Source: Tenrec ecaudatus
Lineage: Eukaryota > Chordata > Mammalia > Afrosoricida > Tenrecidae
NCBI RefSeq assembly: GCF_050624435.1
Contig: NC_134547.1
Span: 33,877,419 to 33,941,418, forward strand
Direction: 5' to 3'
Length of the DNA stretch: 64,000 nt
This document shows, in pieces, positions 33,437 through 44,284 of this stretch. The translations under genes and the position numbers were made by a program. A model generated the notes under the pieces. The model had not been told where the DNA came from, did not search any database, and saw only the letters and a list, made by a program, of their open reading frames with translations. The number at the start of each line of letters is the position of its first letter. The first letter of the stretch is position 1.

Positions 33437-33845
33437 TAGTCTGGATTCCCCAGAAGCAGATTCCACTACAGGTCTTAAAATGCAATTAGGTGGTCTTGGA
33501 GGTACATGACACACTAATGGAGGAGGGGAAAAGAACACAGGGAACAAAAGTGACACACACAAAAAAGAGGCATGATAATTATACAATCCGATCTGCGACA
33601 GTAGAGTAGATAGAACGTAATGCTGCAGGAAATCTCTGAGAACTGTTATAGAACACACCTTGGGCTTATTCCCCTAGAGGGGCCTGGCTATACTACCAGT
33701 GGAGTGTTGCCTCTGGGAGCTATTCATTTTTTACTCTTTCAGGCTGTCCTGCAGGGAGGCAGAGAAACTTCACGGGATTTTGAAGAAATACTTCCAGTAG
33801 ACATGGATCTTGGTGATTTGAAGTCAGTTGGCTCACCAAGGTGAT
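33437..33845. repeat. Possible interspersed repeat, family unknown
   Basis: 'TCTGGATTCCCCAGAAGCAG', 'GCAATTAGGTGGTCTTGGAG' and '...TATACTACCAGTGGAGTG' look like an old antisense LTR or similar. I cannot name it. Confidence 0.25.
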
Positions 33846-33974
33846 TGTGGTAGTTGGATGATATTATGTCAAACAGATACTTGTGACTAGGGGTGAAGTC
33901 ACACCTGTCAATCAAATGGTAGCTTGATGACACCTTTGGGGGGTGTGTGGCTTTTGTATGACAGTGAGGGACTC

Positions 33975-34013
33975 CTAAGTAGGGTTGGGCCTGGTTAGTA
34001 CTTGGATGGGAGA
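33975..34013 (+). pseudogene. 5S rRNA-like segment
   Basis: The 39 bases from CTAAGTAGGGTTGGGCC through TTGGATGGGAGA match vertebrate 5S rRNA nucleotides about 52-90 with two mismatches, by my own recall of 5S. That span carries most of the TFIIIA internal control region (A block, intermediate element, part of C block). Flanks are unrelated to 5S, so it is a fragment and not a gene. Confidence 0.75.
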
Positions 34014-34329
34014 ATGTGGAGCTCTGGGAACTGCCTCTGTCTCTGCCCCCTCACCTTCCTGCCTGCCCCAAGGGATAGCTCCATGTGGGTTGCCCAACCC
34101 TGAGAGCTGTCGGCACCCTGCCGTGTTTCCACCAACCTTGGATCCACACAACTCTGCACCCACTGGGCTATGATCTTCCTGATTTCTAGTTTACCTTTTG
34201 ACATCACATACATGTGGCTGCATGAGTCTGAAGGGGGCCTTATGGACTAGCATTGGACTTATGGACTAACATTGGACTGATCTGGGATGCCTTCATGACA
34301 CATAATTAATTCTTCATACGAAGATCTTC

Positions 34330-34360
34330 CATATATATATATATATATGTTATATATATA
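34330..34360. repeat. (TA)n microsatellite
   Basis: A run of alternating AT within the LTR-like copy. Confidence 0.9.
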
Positions 34361-34398
34361 GTTGGATTTATTTCTCTAAACAATGTGGCCTAATTCAG

Positions 34399-34861
34399 TG
34401 AGGCTGTTGGATTATGTGTGTGTGTGTGTTGACGGGATTGGGGTGGGGGTGTTGGGTGGAGGTGGTATCTGCTCAGGCCCATCTCTCTTCAGATCTACTT
34501 GTGACCCACATTCAGTTCATCTTATAAGTGAATGAAAAAGTGCTCACAACAGGCAAGTCCATGGGAGAAGCTGCTCCTGAGGGTGAGTCCTGTTACTCAT
34601 TATTTGACTCACCGATCACCACTCCTAGGTTCCCTCACTTGGACCGGCACTGCAGCTAGTCTAGATGTTCGTTGTAGGTGGTAACTTGGATCTGAGCATC
34701 TTGTCTTATGCTTTTGTCAAATCATGGTTCTGAAGTTATCCGTGTGCAGTTCCCAACCAGCAACAAATCACTAAGATTTGCCCCAGTAATGTCCCTAAGT
34801 TTCAGACACATTCCCCGTGCTTTCCATTATGAATCAGTCACTCCATGACTCACGATGTTGT
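34399..34861. other. Unassigned stretch with a short TG run
   Basis: A TG run at about 34414-34430 is followed by G-rich sequence. Nothing else recognised. Confidence 0.5.
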
Positions 34862-35190
34862 CATTTACTGTGAAGTCAGCCCTAACTCACTATGATCATA
34901 CACATACAATGGTATGAAACGCTGCCTGCTCCTGGGATCGAATGTGAATCCACTGTGGAGAGACAGCGGTTTATCACTGGCTTGTTTGGGGAGCAGATCT
35001 CCAAGGCTTCCTTTCTGGTCGTAGTCTGGAAGCTTTGCTGAAATCCATTGAGCATCATGGTAACACACTAGGTTTCACTAACAAACAGGTGGTGCCTATA
35101 CATGAGGTAGGCAGCCTTGAACAGGAATTGAACCCAGGACTCTGGCATGGAAGGTGACAATCCTACCACTGAGTCACATTGTCCCACCAT
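34862..35190 (-). mobile_element. SINE with tRNA-Gly-like head, minus strand
   Basis: The reversed head at about 35120-35185 ('GGAATTGAACCCAGGACTCT', 'CTACCACTGAGTCACATTG') reads in sense like tRNA-Gly, with 'AGTGGTAGGAT' as box A and 'GGGTTCAATTCC' as box B. The body ('GTAGTCTGGAAGCTTTGCTG') is the reversed RTE leader. The far end (34870-34960) is AfroSINE-like. Confidence 0.75.
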
Positions 35191-36234
35191 TGATGATAAA
35201 CACAGCTAATTACCCTAGCAAGTGAGTCATTTCTTTTTTTCTTTGTAGGTCTATGGGTACACAACAAGGGAGCATTTATAGCTAAAGACAGTAGAATCCT
35301 TTCTGTGTCTTCTGGAAGATGGTCTGGAAGGTACTTCTAGAATGTCTCGTTCAGCAGAGCCTGAAGAGGTGGGGATGGGGAGCACAAATTCGTTCCTGAG
35401 GCAGGTGCCCTTCTATTCCTGGCTCCTGGACCAATGTATCTGTTTTGTTCACAGCACCACATATTGCACTTGGGTCCTAGCATGGGTCCCATCTTGAAGA
35501 ACAGCACCTCAAAACCACAACACACCCGCCCTTGTCTAGTGGGCTCCTTGTCTCTTGAAGTGGCCATTCCAACATTCTTTTGGGCAGAGAACGCAGGTGC
35601 TTTGGTAGGTTGGCACTCTTGCACACCATGCTGTGTTGGTGAAATTGCCATTTATGGGGAGATAGGAGATGTGGAGAGGCACTCTGATTTGTAGAATTTT
35701 GAAATTTATAAAGCAAATCCTTTCACTATGGCCAATTTCAAGGTATTAATTGGGTTGCCAACTGTCTTTCAAAGTTCCTGAATATTTAACAACATCTCCT
35801 GATTCAGTAAGAGCCATTCCGACGTACTGATTGAAACCTTGGGTCCTTTGCCACTGCTGCACCTCTTTTATTATAAATTTGAAGATTTGGTGGGAGGCAA
35901 TGTAATGTGGGACTCTCCTGACAAGAAATCAGACACTGTGAGACACTACAGCAGGAGAAGGCACATTCTTAACACCATCAACTGAACACCATCTGGCTAG
36001 TTGGGTCTGTGGCAGCCGTCCAGGAGCCCTGCCCAGAACTCCCTTCAAGAAACTGCCACAGGAATACAGTCAACTGACAATACTTTCTCATCCTGGGTGC
36101 CTCAGAATTTGTTTTTGGTTTGGGGCTGAGGCCACACATCCTAATATAAAGTACGATTCTTGACCAGTCTGGGGACAAGCTGACCATCATCTTTTTACCC
36201 AAGCTACCATGGGTGGAGTTATAATTTGTGGTAG
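35191..36234. other. Unassigned 1-kb stretch
   Basis: Short frames on both strands, no known similarity and no recognised repeat. Confidence 0.5.
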
Positions 36235-36570
36235 TTGTATTAATTTCTTAGGCCACTATTGTTATTAGCCCAAACTTGATGGCTTCAACAATTCCATCTA
36301 TTCTCTTACAGTTCTAGAAATCAGAAATCCAAAATTAATTTTATCGGGCCTAACTGTATTCTTTCTAGATTTCTCTAGGGGTGAATCTGCTCCCTTGCCT
36401 TTTCTAGTTTCTAGAGCTACATTCCGTTCATTCTTTGGCTCTTGGTCCTTCCTCCACCCTCAAAGCCAGCAGCAAAGCATCTTGCTTTAGTTGTCACATT
36501 GTTTTCTTCTTCTGTGATCAGATCTCCCTCTGTTTCCCTCTTCTAAGGATGCCTATGAACCCTTGTGATC
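36235..36570 (-). repeat. MLT1-like MaLR LTR, minus strand
   Basis: 'ATTTCTTAGGCCACTATTGT', 'TTCTCTTACAGTTCTAGAAA' and 'TCAGAAATCCAAAATTAATT' follow the reversed family order. Confidence 0.55.
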
Positions 36571-36624
36571 GTTTGGGAAGATCTCCCCCTCTAAAGAATG
36601 CTGCGGTTAGATTTCATGGATCCA

Positions 36625-37080
36625 GTTCTGATGCATCTGCTCATATATGTACCATGGAATGAAAAACTGCCTGGTCCTGTTCCATCCTCACAATCTTTTC
36701 TATATTTGAGTTAAATATTGAAGCCACTGTCAACCCACCTTATTGAGGGTCTTTCTCTTTGTCATTGACCAAGCATGACGTCCTTCTCCAGGACTGGTCT
36801 CTCCTAATTACACATCCAAAGTCTATGAGATGGAGTCTCTCTAGCCTCACTCTTAGGAGCATCTGACTCTCTCAAGATCTGTTCATTCTTCAGGCAGTTC
36901 ATGGCAATCTCAACACCATCGCTTGGGTTAAGCACACCTCAGTCCTGCCTGAAACTATCTTTCCTTGTGAACACTTTACAGAAGTCCTCTGCAGCACGTC
37001 TGCCCCATGCAGTGTGTTGTTTGATTTTCTGACTGCTGCGTCTATGGGCACTGGCTATGGATGGATCCAAGCAACATGAA
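36625..37080 (-). mobile_element. RTE 3' end, minus strand, diverged
   Basis: 'GAAAAACTGCCTGGTCCTGT', 'CAAGCATGACGTCCTTCTCC', 'CTTGGGTTAAGCACACCTCA' and 'TTTGATTTTCTGACTGCTGC' follow the reversed RTE order, with a deletion near 36900. Confidence 0.8.
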
Positions 37081-39189
37081 GAGGGTCTTGTGCCAGGCAC
37101 ATCGCCTGACCTCCAGTTCAGTTCCCACGTGGGCTCAGGTAAACTCATTTAAGAAACACTACTCACTCACAGGGATCCATCCCATAGCTTCGCCACGAAA
37201 CCCTATTTCCATTCACAGATTTAATTTAGATGAACATGGAAAACGTCATGGACTGACTTTCTGCAGGCTGAGTGAATACATTAAAAACTGACAAGACTGC
37301 TTAATTTGAAGGAGAGCTAAATGGGCACAGGGTGGGAATGAGGTGGGTTTCATCATCACGTGTAATCTAAGGAAGGTCACTGAGGCTCGGAGGTGAGTTC
37401 TGGAGGTGCTGCCCCACACTCTTAAGCATCAGGCTCCAGGAGTGCTGGTAGGCAGGGTCAGAGACTGAGAAGTCATGGAACTAGGAGAATATTCTCTCTG
37501 TGTAAGGTCCAAACAACATATAAACTTGTCTCTGAAGGTTCATTGTTCAGCCACCCCCTAACTTTACAACCACTGGCGTGTACATTAGGTTTTGAATCAC
37601 ACAATGGCAGAGCAAAGGGACTTGTGAAATTGTGGTAGTGAGGTTTTTAGCTCCCAGAAGTCACAGCACTGGAGACCCAGCTGATTGGTATGGGGACCTT
37701 CTCTCTGTAAAAGTTTGCAAGGTCCTCAGAAGTTTGCCTTCAGACGGGCAACCAGGGACTCCAGCCTTGAGTCTCCCTGGGCTCTTTGGATGACTTGCCA
37801 ACACCTAAGGTCTTGGTTTTCGGTGTTATGAAGTTATATCTCCTCCCCTTTACAAAGGGGCTGCTTTAAAGTGAAGTAAGGCTTATAGGAGGACAGGCTT
37901 CACAAAGCCTCCCCAAACATTGTCATTCTGATCAGTGTAATTTTGAAATGCAGTTGGTTTTTCACTTTCATCCTGTAATCTTTCCCCCTCCCAGATTCAA
38001 TTTAGATTACGAAGAAGAAGAAAGGCAGAGGATGTTTGCCCTCTGCTCGGTTAATGGTGCCCGTAGCTCAGCTGTCAGCCTGCCCCTCCTGTGCAGGTTC
38101 TCTCAGCATTTCCTGGTTGGAAGGAAGTAACAAAGGAGAGGGTCTCCCAGATGGATGGGACAGGAGGCTCCGGAAACCATCACACCCTCGAAGCTCAATT
38201 CTTCTTGCTCTATGGGTTGCTGAATGTTTCTGCCAAGACTCAAGGGCTCAGGATGTTAAAATGTCCTCAGGGACTCAGTCCCATCCCGAGAGGCTGTCCC
38301 ATGGCAGGCCTGCCACATCAATTGCTGATCCCTCAATTGGGATGAGTTGACAGGGAAACTCTCAGGAGAACTCTGCTGCAGAAAGGAACAGGGGCAGATG
38401 GGAAGCCAGACAGCACTTCTTCCTCATCCTTCTGGGAGAGATTCTGGGTAAAATGGAACACTGTCCTACCACCTGGTCCAGCTGCTCAATGCTAAGCCCT
38501 CTGGGAGGTGTCTTGGGTCACTTGTAGTGCCCTTAATGCATGCTGGCTATTTCCAACTGGGTTGGGATAGGTGACCTGGATCCTCCTCCGCAGCCTTGAT
38601 GTGGCTGCAACCCGGCCTGAGTCACTTTTGAGCACCCCCTTCCCCACAGCAAGAGTGGAGAATGGACTGTGTCATGGAGTCACCCACCTGCACTGAGCAT
38701 GTGTGACTGGAGCTTGTCCCAGAGAGTCTTTTCTCCCAGACAGGCTTAGGTTCTCCCAACTCAATAGAGAGAAGGCTGTCATGTGGGCAGGGGCACAGGC
38801 AAGCCTTACTGCTTGGTTTGGGGGCCTCCTATTCAGGACAGGACATAGAGGAGTTGGACCCACGGACCAAATGGCAGATCTTTGTTATTCCCATAGAATT
38901 GTCTCCCCCAGAGTGCGGACTGGTGACAGGGGCCCCCTCTCCAGTGTGGCATTAGGGGAATGGAATTGTCTTCTATGTGAGATCTGCAACACTCTTGACT
39001 GCACATAGCTAAATTGTGAGCCTTTGTTGGCCTTGAGGTACCCAATACTTTCATGATCACAACTGGTCCAAAGGGCATGGGATTATTCATAACCTATTCC
39101 TTGTAGGATGAGGCTTTTCTTTCCCACCCTCGGCCCCTTCACTTGCTGTGGAAGGCTGGGCAAGGCCCTGTTAATCATCTGCTTTGACG
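37081..39189. other. Unassigned 2.1-kb stretch, no gene seen
   Basis: Apparently single-copy, with frames up to 104 codons and none recognisable. No island of CpG and no clear repeat. Confidence 0.5.
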
Positions 39190-39375
39190 GTCCTGCCTGC
39201 TCCATAGGCACAGGAATGAATATATTGCTCAGAAAACACATGAGGGATTGTTACAACACAGACTCGATGGGAGCATTATTTTCATTGTCAGGTTGCTTGA
39301 TGGTTTCATAATTTTAATAAAGGAACTCGGTTTTATGCTCAAAGGAGCAATTAATAAAGAAGTCCACAGATGCAC
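39190..39375. promoter_or_regulatory. Candidate conserved noncoding block
   Basis: A repeat-free AT-rich run with 'GCATTATTTTCATTGTCAGG', 'CATAATTTTAATAAAGG' and 'AGGAGCAATTAATAAAG'. The call is by texture only. Confidence 0.25.
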
Positions 39376-39999
39376 GGTGACGGCTGGAGAGCTCTCACAC
39401 AAAGCAGGGGGCGCTTTCAATGGGTCTGAGCATGACAGCCCTCACTCTCACCTGACTCTCCAAGGGAGAGAGATGTTTGCTCATAGCCCAGCCTCACATC
39501 ACTCCTCCCCTGCCACATGCCCGCCCGCCACTGCTGCTGGATCTCCTAAAGTAAAATGTGTGTGCCTCTACAGAGGGTGAAAACCCAAGAAATAAGGTTT
39601 TAACTACTTGGGCTAGTTAGGACGCTCTGAAACTCAAGTCTAAAAAGGAAAACAAAACAGAGTTGGGTAGGGAGATGTATAGATGCTCCTCCAGGAAGGT
39701 TCCATCCAGAGACATAATGAAATGTCATGACCCAACCTGTCCTTTCCAATCTCAGTTCAGCCCTCCGTGTACAAGTGCACTCTCAGGCTGTCCCGGCAGC
39801 TCCGACCAGCCGACCTTGAGCCCTGTCCTCCTCTAGCCCTTTCTCTGCTTTGCTTTTCTTCTTAACCCCATTCTTCCCCTCCTTTGCTTGATATCTGTTA
39901 CCTCCGGGGGTTATTGCTGGACTTTCAGAGCCTGGAACACTGTCTGACACAGACAAGGCTGTCCAACATTTGCTGCAAAAATGAATGTTCCCTATGAAG
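39376..39999. other. Unassigned stretch
   Basis: Nothing recognised. Confidence 0.5.
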
Positions 40000-40155
40000 T
40001 AAACAGTACCTAGGTTTTTTAGATAGAGAAGGTGCTCTCCAGAGGGGAAAAGTATATTTCCCTCAGTCACTCACCGTGAAAGTGGTGGAACTGAGATTTG
40101 AACCCACATTGTTTGACTTCAGACTCCTGACTGTGTAGGCTGCATGATGGAGGCC
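40000..40155 (-). repeat. MIR, minus strand
   Basis: 'AGTGGTGGAACTGAGATTTG', 'AACCCACATTGTTTGACTTC' and 'AGACTCCTGA' are the reverse of the MIR tRNA-like head, preceded by a diverged core. Confidence 0.7.
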
Positions 40156-40277
40156 TGGTACTCATGACCCTCACGGCTGGGACTAGAAGGGTCTTTGTTC
40201 TAGCGATGAAGAATGATATGCAGAGAATGGATGGGGAGAAAGAGAGGGAGCCAAATGCCGAACTCATCGCCATGATT

Positions 40278-40506
40278 TATCTGAGTCATCCGAGTCCTGG
40301 AGGCCGACATAGAGTAGCTCCATGGAGCTTCCAAGACTGCAATCAAAACTTGTCACGAATCTCTCACTCGGGGTATTTCATATGCTTGAACCTGGGATTT
40401 TTCTATTCACAGTTGAGTGCTTAGCCACTGAGCCACCAGAGAGACGTAAAAGTCATTTACTTCCATCAAGCCATTTCTGACTCACAGCAGCCTGACGTAT
40501 AGCCCA
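40278..40506 (-). mobile_element. Two adjoining AfroSINE fragments, minus strand
   Basis: 40278-40446 carries the second half of a reversed SINE, ending 'TTAGCCACTGAGCCACCAGA'. 40450-40506 then restarts with the first part ('CATTTCTGACTCACAGCAGC'). Two partial copies lie in tandem. Confidence 0.6.
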
Positions 40507-40509
40507 TGA

Positions 40510-40640
40510 CGCTCAAAGGGGGAGACATAGAGGGTGGTCTAGAGAGAGGTGGAGGGAGAGAGAGCCCGAGAGAGAATGAGAATTTAAGGGCAGGACATAA
40601 TAAGAAAGAGAGAGAGCTTGAAAGAATAACGAGAGAGCGG
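40510..40640 (+). repeat. Purine-rich (GA)n tract
   Basis: GAGA-rich low-complexity sequence with scattered CGAGA. Frames of up to 93 codons across it are low-complexity artefacts. Confidence 0.8.
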
Positions 40641-41058
40641 GGCGCAGAGCACACCAGCACCACCACTGAGCTTGCTGCGCTGCTTGCTTCTCCATCGGGA
40701 GAGGGAAGGCGATACGGTGGTGGCTTGGTTTCCCCGCATCCCTACTGGGATTCACTCCTTTGGAAGGGCCACAGAAGGCACCATTGAAAACCATTAGTTA
40801 AATCCAGTTATTAAAAATGGTCCTTTTCTAAGAGTCTTGCCCAAACCTGAAAGCATTGCTTCATGTCCTTAAGCAGTGGAGTCCTGTGTCCCCAACCAGC
40901 CCACCCTCTAACGTTAACCCAGGGCCATCAGAGGGTGAGGGCTGGGGAGTTGGGCAGCTGAATTCAGAGATGCTCAATCTGCCTTCAGTCTGCTCTGCCC
41001 GACCCTGCTTGCTGGCAAGCCAAGGCTCAGTCTCACGCCGCCATCCATAACGCTGGCT
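40641..41058. other. Unassigned stretch
   Basis: Slightly CpG-richer than its surroundings but not an island. No element recognised. Confidence 0.45.
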
Positions 41059-41059
41059 C

Positions 41060-41165
41060 TTTCGGCAAATCGCTTAGCCTCGCTGTGCGCCCGTTTCTTC
41101 CTCGGCAGGGTTGCTGAAGAACAAATGCAATGATGTAGGGAGCTCGGAGCACTGGTCTTACAAGC
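41060..41165 (+). repeat. MIR core fragment, plus strand
   Basis: 'GGCAAATCGCTTAGCCTCGC' and 'TGTGCGCCCGTTTCTTCCTC' match the MIR core, with unusually many CpGs for an old repeat. Confidence 0.6.
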
Positions 41166-41329
41166 AGAGCCCCCATGCACTTTGTGATTAAACGGAGCAG
41201 CTGTGCATTTCAGGCGCATGTCAGATGCGCAAGGCCTTCAACTTGTTCCTGCTGCTAGGGATATGGATCCTTTGCCGCCAGAGGTGACCCAATCCATCCT
41301 CTGCATTCATTAGCTCTCCTTCCCTGCCA
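41166..41329. other. Unassigned short stretch
   Basis: Nothing recognised. Confidence 0.5.
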
Positions 41330-41490
41330 CAACATAGCCACAGAGTAGGCAATCTCATTATGTAGCCATTAGACACACATAAAAGTGGCTGCTGTAAAGC
41401 ATATTAGTTAATTATAAAGTAATAGCAAACACACCAAAAGGAACATCTGCCTGATTCATTCTAATTGCTTAGATCATCTAAGTTTCCCAT
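41330..41490. promoter_or_regulatory. Candidate conserved noncoding block
   Basis: A repeat-free AT-rich run with 'CATATTAGTTAATTATAAAG', 'TGATTCATTCTAATTGCTTA' and 'GATCATCTAAG'. Dense homeodomain-type cores suggest an enhancer, by texture only. Confidence 0.3.
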
Positions 41491-43294
41491 ATTGGAATGC
41501 AGGCCTTAGGAGGGCCATAGCAATGGCAGCTTTCAAGTCCAGGGCCCCAACCCTGAACTGAGATGGTCGCTCGCGGGCCACCAGCAAGGCCCTGACTTCC
41601 AAAGTTCAGCTCTCACAGGGCTCCTCTGGGGCTCACGGATGGAGCCTTCTTTGGGCCTATTGGAGCCTCTATTTGAGCTGTTGAATAGGCAGCCGAGGGT
41701 AACAAGTGGAACCTGTGGAGGAAAAAGGGACCCAGAGGCAAGACAGTCTCTGCTGTGCCCGCAGAAAAAGCAGCAACCTGCTTCTGCCTGCTCCCCAGCC
41801 CCATTCACAACCCCCCAGGATTCATATTTGCTGTAGCACAAACATCTCAGACCCCTTAGAGGAAAACAAACAAACAAGAGGGCGGGGGTGTTGTTCATTG
41901 GTGCCTAGATTATGCTGCAGGAACCTTCTTGTATGAGATATGACACATCGTTTTCTTCTCTCTACCCTGGCTATGCCTTTAGCTGCAATGTGAAGGGACT
42001 GAGAGGCCAATGCACAGAGTCTGCTTCAAGGGACCCTTTGTCCCAACTGCCCTGCCCAGGATGCGGTGGGTCAGTGGGGAGTGTGGGGTCTGCTGAACTC
42101 TTCTCTCTGCATGTGACTTCCTTTCAGCCTCCCTATACTGGCCTGCGCTGACTCCCCTACTCTGGAAGGGCCCTGAGCCGGCTGCGATGGAGAGCAACAA
42201 TGCGCCCTGTTCCTGGTGAAGTCTTTTCCATCTTTGCCCGCGTCCTATGCGTGCTGTCCGAGTGAATTAGAAGAGGAAGACTTTCCTGAAGGTGGCCCCA
42301 GTAGAGGGGTGCTACAAGGCAGGCCAGAAAAGTAAGTCCTGCCCAAGAGCTTTCAGGTTCAAGATCAAGGGTGTTATTTTCCAGGAAGGGTGATCCTTCC
42401 ATTAAAATTGCCTCTGTGTCTTTTCTTTTTTTCTGTCTCCATGGCTTGCTTTGAAGAACAGAATAAGAGCATTTTAACTCCTGACAAATTAGCTGTGATT
42501 TGTATTTCCTCATTGATTTTTATTGCCAAATCAGAGATGTGTTCCCTAACCACCTATGCAGACCTAGAAAAATTCCACTTTGGCCTCTTTCTCTATCCAG
42601 CTCAGGTCCATGGTCATTGTTGTTGGCTCACAGTTTGTTCAGTGCAGCAGCCTTTGAGTAGGCACCCCCATCCCCCTCACTCTGGGCTCCCCAAGTGGCT
42701 TCTCTCCTGTCTTGCATTCACTGGGTTGGCTGTCGTTAGCTACCATGCAGGTTGCATAGCAGAACCAAACGCCTTCTCGTCCTGGGCTGTCTTCATGATT
42801 GTCTCGATGTCTCTGTCCATCATTCTAGGCATTGCACCAAGTCACCTCACTGAGACCCTTTGCTAATCATTCCTCTTTCCCACCCAGGATGCCCCTCCCC
42901 ACTGACTCTCTTTCTTGACTATGTGACCAAAGCTTGTGAGCTGAAATACCACCATCTTTGTATTTCTTCTAAATCTACATTCATCCGGCACACCATGGTA
43001 CATTCTCTATTGTGCACCAACACTGCAATTAGTATGCACCGATTCTACTGACTTCTTTCTTCATTTCCCAGCTTTTGAATGCACATGAGATCATTGAAAA
43101 TGGCACTTTACTTGGGTAAAGTGCACTTTAGCCAACAGAGTAGATATGGGCAGTAAATATGCACTGGAGTAAACAAGAACGTCTTTGGGCCCACATCCAC
43201 AGTGTGACTTTCCTTCCCCAGAAAGCCTACTTCCTTGAAAGTATCCAGTTTTAGAAGTGGGAGTCAAATGCCATTCTTCCTCAAACCATGCTTC
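41491..43294. other. Unassigned 1.8-kb stretch
   Basis: The 158-codon plus frame at 42390-42866 has hydrophobic runs but no recognisable domain, splice context or codon bias I can defend. No repeat was recognised. Confidence 0.45.
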
Positions 43295-43460
43295 ATGCAG
43301 TGTGGTCTCGGTGTTGGCAATACCCATATCTCCTGGAAGCTTGTTAGAAAAGCAAAACTTCAGGCCCCTCCTGAGAATCTCTGAGGATATAACGTGCTTT
43401 TAACAAACTCTTCAACCATTCTTAGTGCAGAATAGTTTGAGGAAACCAATTTGGAAAATG
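43295..43460 (+). repeat. MER5-type hAT-Charlie relic
   Basis: 'GGAAGCTTGTTAGAAAAGCA', 'CTTCAGGCCCCTCCTGAGAA' and 'GTGCTTTTAACAAACTCTTC' match the internal part of MER5A/MER20-like nonautonomous hAT elements, with a diverged 'AGTTTGAGGAAACC' end. Confidence 0.6.
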
Positions 43461-44250
43461 ATTCAATCGTTACAAACTGCATCAAAATAGCAAGCATCCC
43501 TGATGTGGCCACAGTAGCTGGAGTGCCTTTTCCCACACCTCCTCAGTAGCTTGGGGGCTCAGCTCTAGTCAAGGCCATCTGTTCCCTCTACTTCCCTCTT
43601 GCCCCAAACCCATGTGCCTACTCTCTGCTTGTCTGAGCTTGCCCTTCTAAGAAACCTTGTCCCCAAAATCCAAGGGAGAAGAGGTGTACGTGTTTGCTGG
43701 CGACTGCGTTTTGGATGCCGACGGAGAAGGAGCTGTGATTACAGAATGTATCAGTCAGATCTCAGTCCTATGGGTCAACACACGTTCCAGGAAACCCCAT
43801 CAGAAAGCCTCATGTGTCAGCAGAGTTTGATGCCTGTAACAGACATGAGAATATGTCTGTCCCATCTCCCACTACAGGGAGAGTAGGGGCTGCGCTTTGA
43901 GCAGTAGCTGTACCAAAGCCACACTTCCCAGACCTGGGCGAGTCCCAGGAACTAAGACTGCTAGGTCCTGCTCAAAATTGGACCCTCTCTGATGGTCAAC
44001 TTTGGCTGCAGGATTCTCTGATGACCTTGCAATACAGTCCCGGGGTACGCTGTGCTCTCGAGAGCTTCAAGAGGCCTTCTTCCCCATTTCCTTTCCCGGG
44101 GACACTTTCATGGCTGTCGGACCACTCTCCCAGCTTTTTCTGCCTTTCATTCGATTTTTTTTCTCACTAGTGTCTTCTCTCCCCCAAATTCTAGTAATCC
44201 CATTTTAGCATAGATCTTATTAAGGACATGCACCAACAATTTCAATGTTT
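43461..44250. other. Unassigned stretch
   Basis: About 790 bp with no recognised element. Confidence 0.5.
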
Positions 44251-44284
44251 GTGTGTGTGTTTGTGTGTGTGTAGTGTGTGTAGA
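44251..44284 (+). repeat. (GT)n microsatellite
   Basis: An alternating GT run with a TTTG interruption. Confidence 0.9.

Larger units (their letters stand above)
33846..34398 (+). mobile_element. Solo LTR-like repeat (tenrec family), plus strand
   Basis: It starts TGTGGTAGTTGGATGATATT and shares 'TGCACCCACTGGGCTATGAT', 'GCTGCATGAGTCTGAAGGGG' and 'TTATGGACTAACATTGGACT' with 47257-47760. It ends near 'ATTTCTCTAAACAATGTGGC'. The 33975-34013 portion is 5S-rRNA-like and absent from the other copies here. A TA run interrupts the 3' part. No viral genes. Confidence 0.6.

Noticed and set aside
33975..34013. Functional 5S rRNA gene
   Set aside because: Only about 39 of 120 bases match; the 5' half and terminator are absent.
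40620..40780. CpG island promoter
   Set aside because: Only a handful of CpGs beside a GA-rich tract; too short and too sparse.
42390..42866. 158-codon plus frame with hydrophobic runs
   Set aside because: No domain, signal or splice context, and flanked by unassigned DNA. Likely chance.
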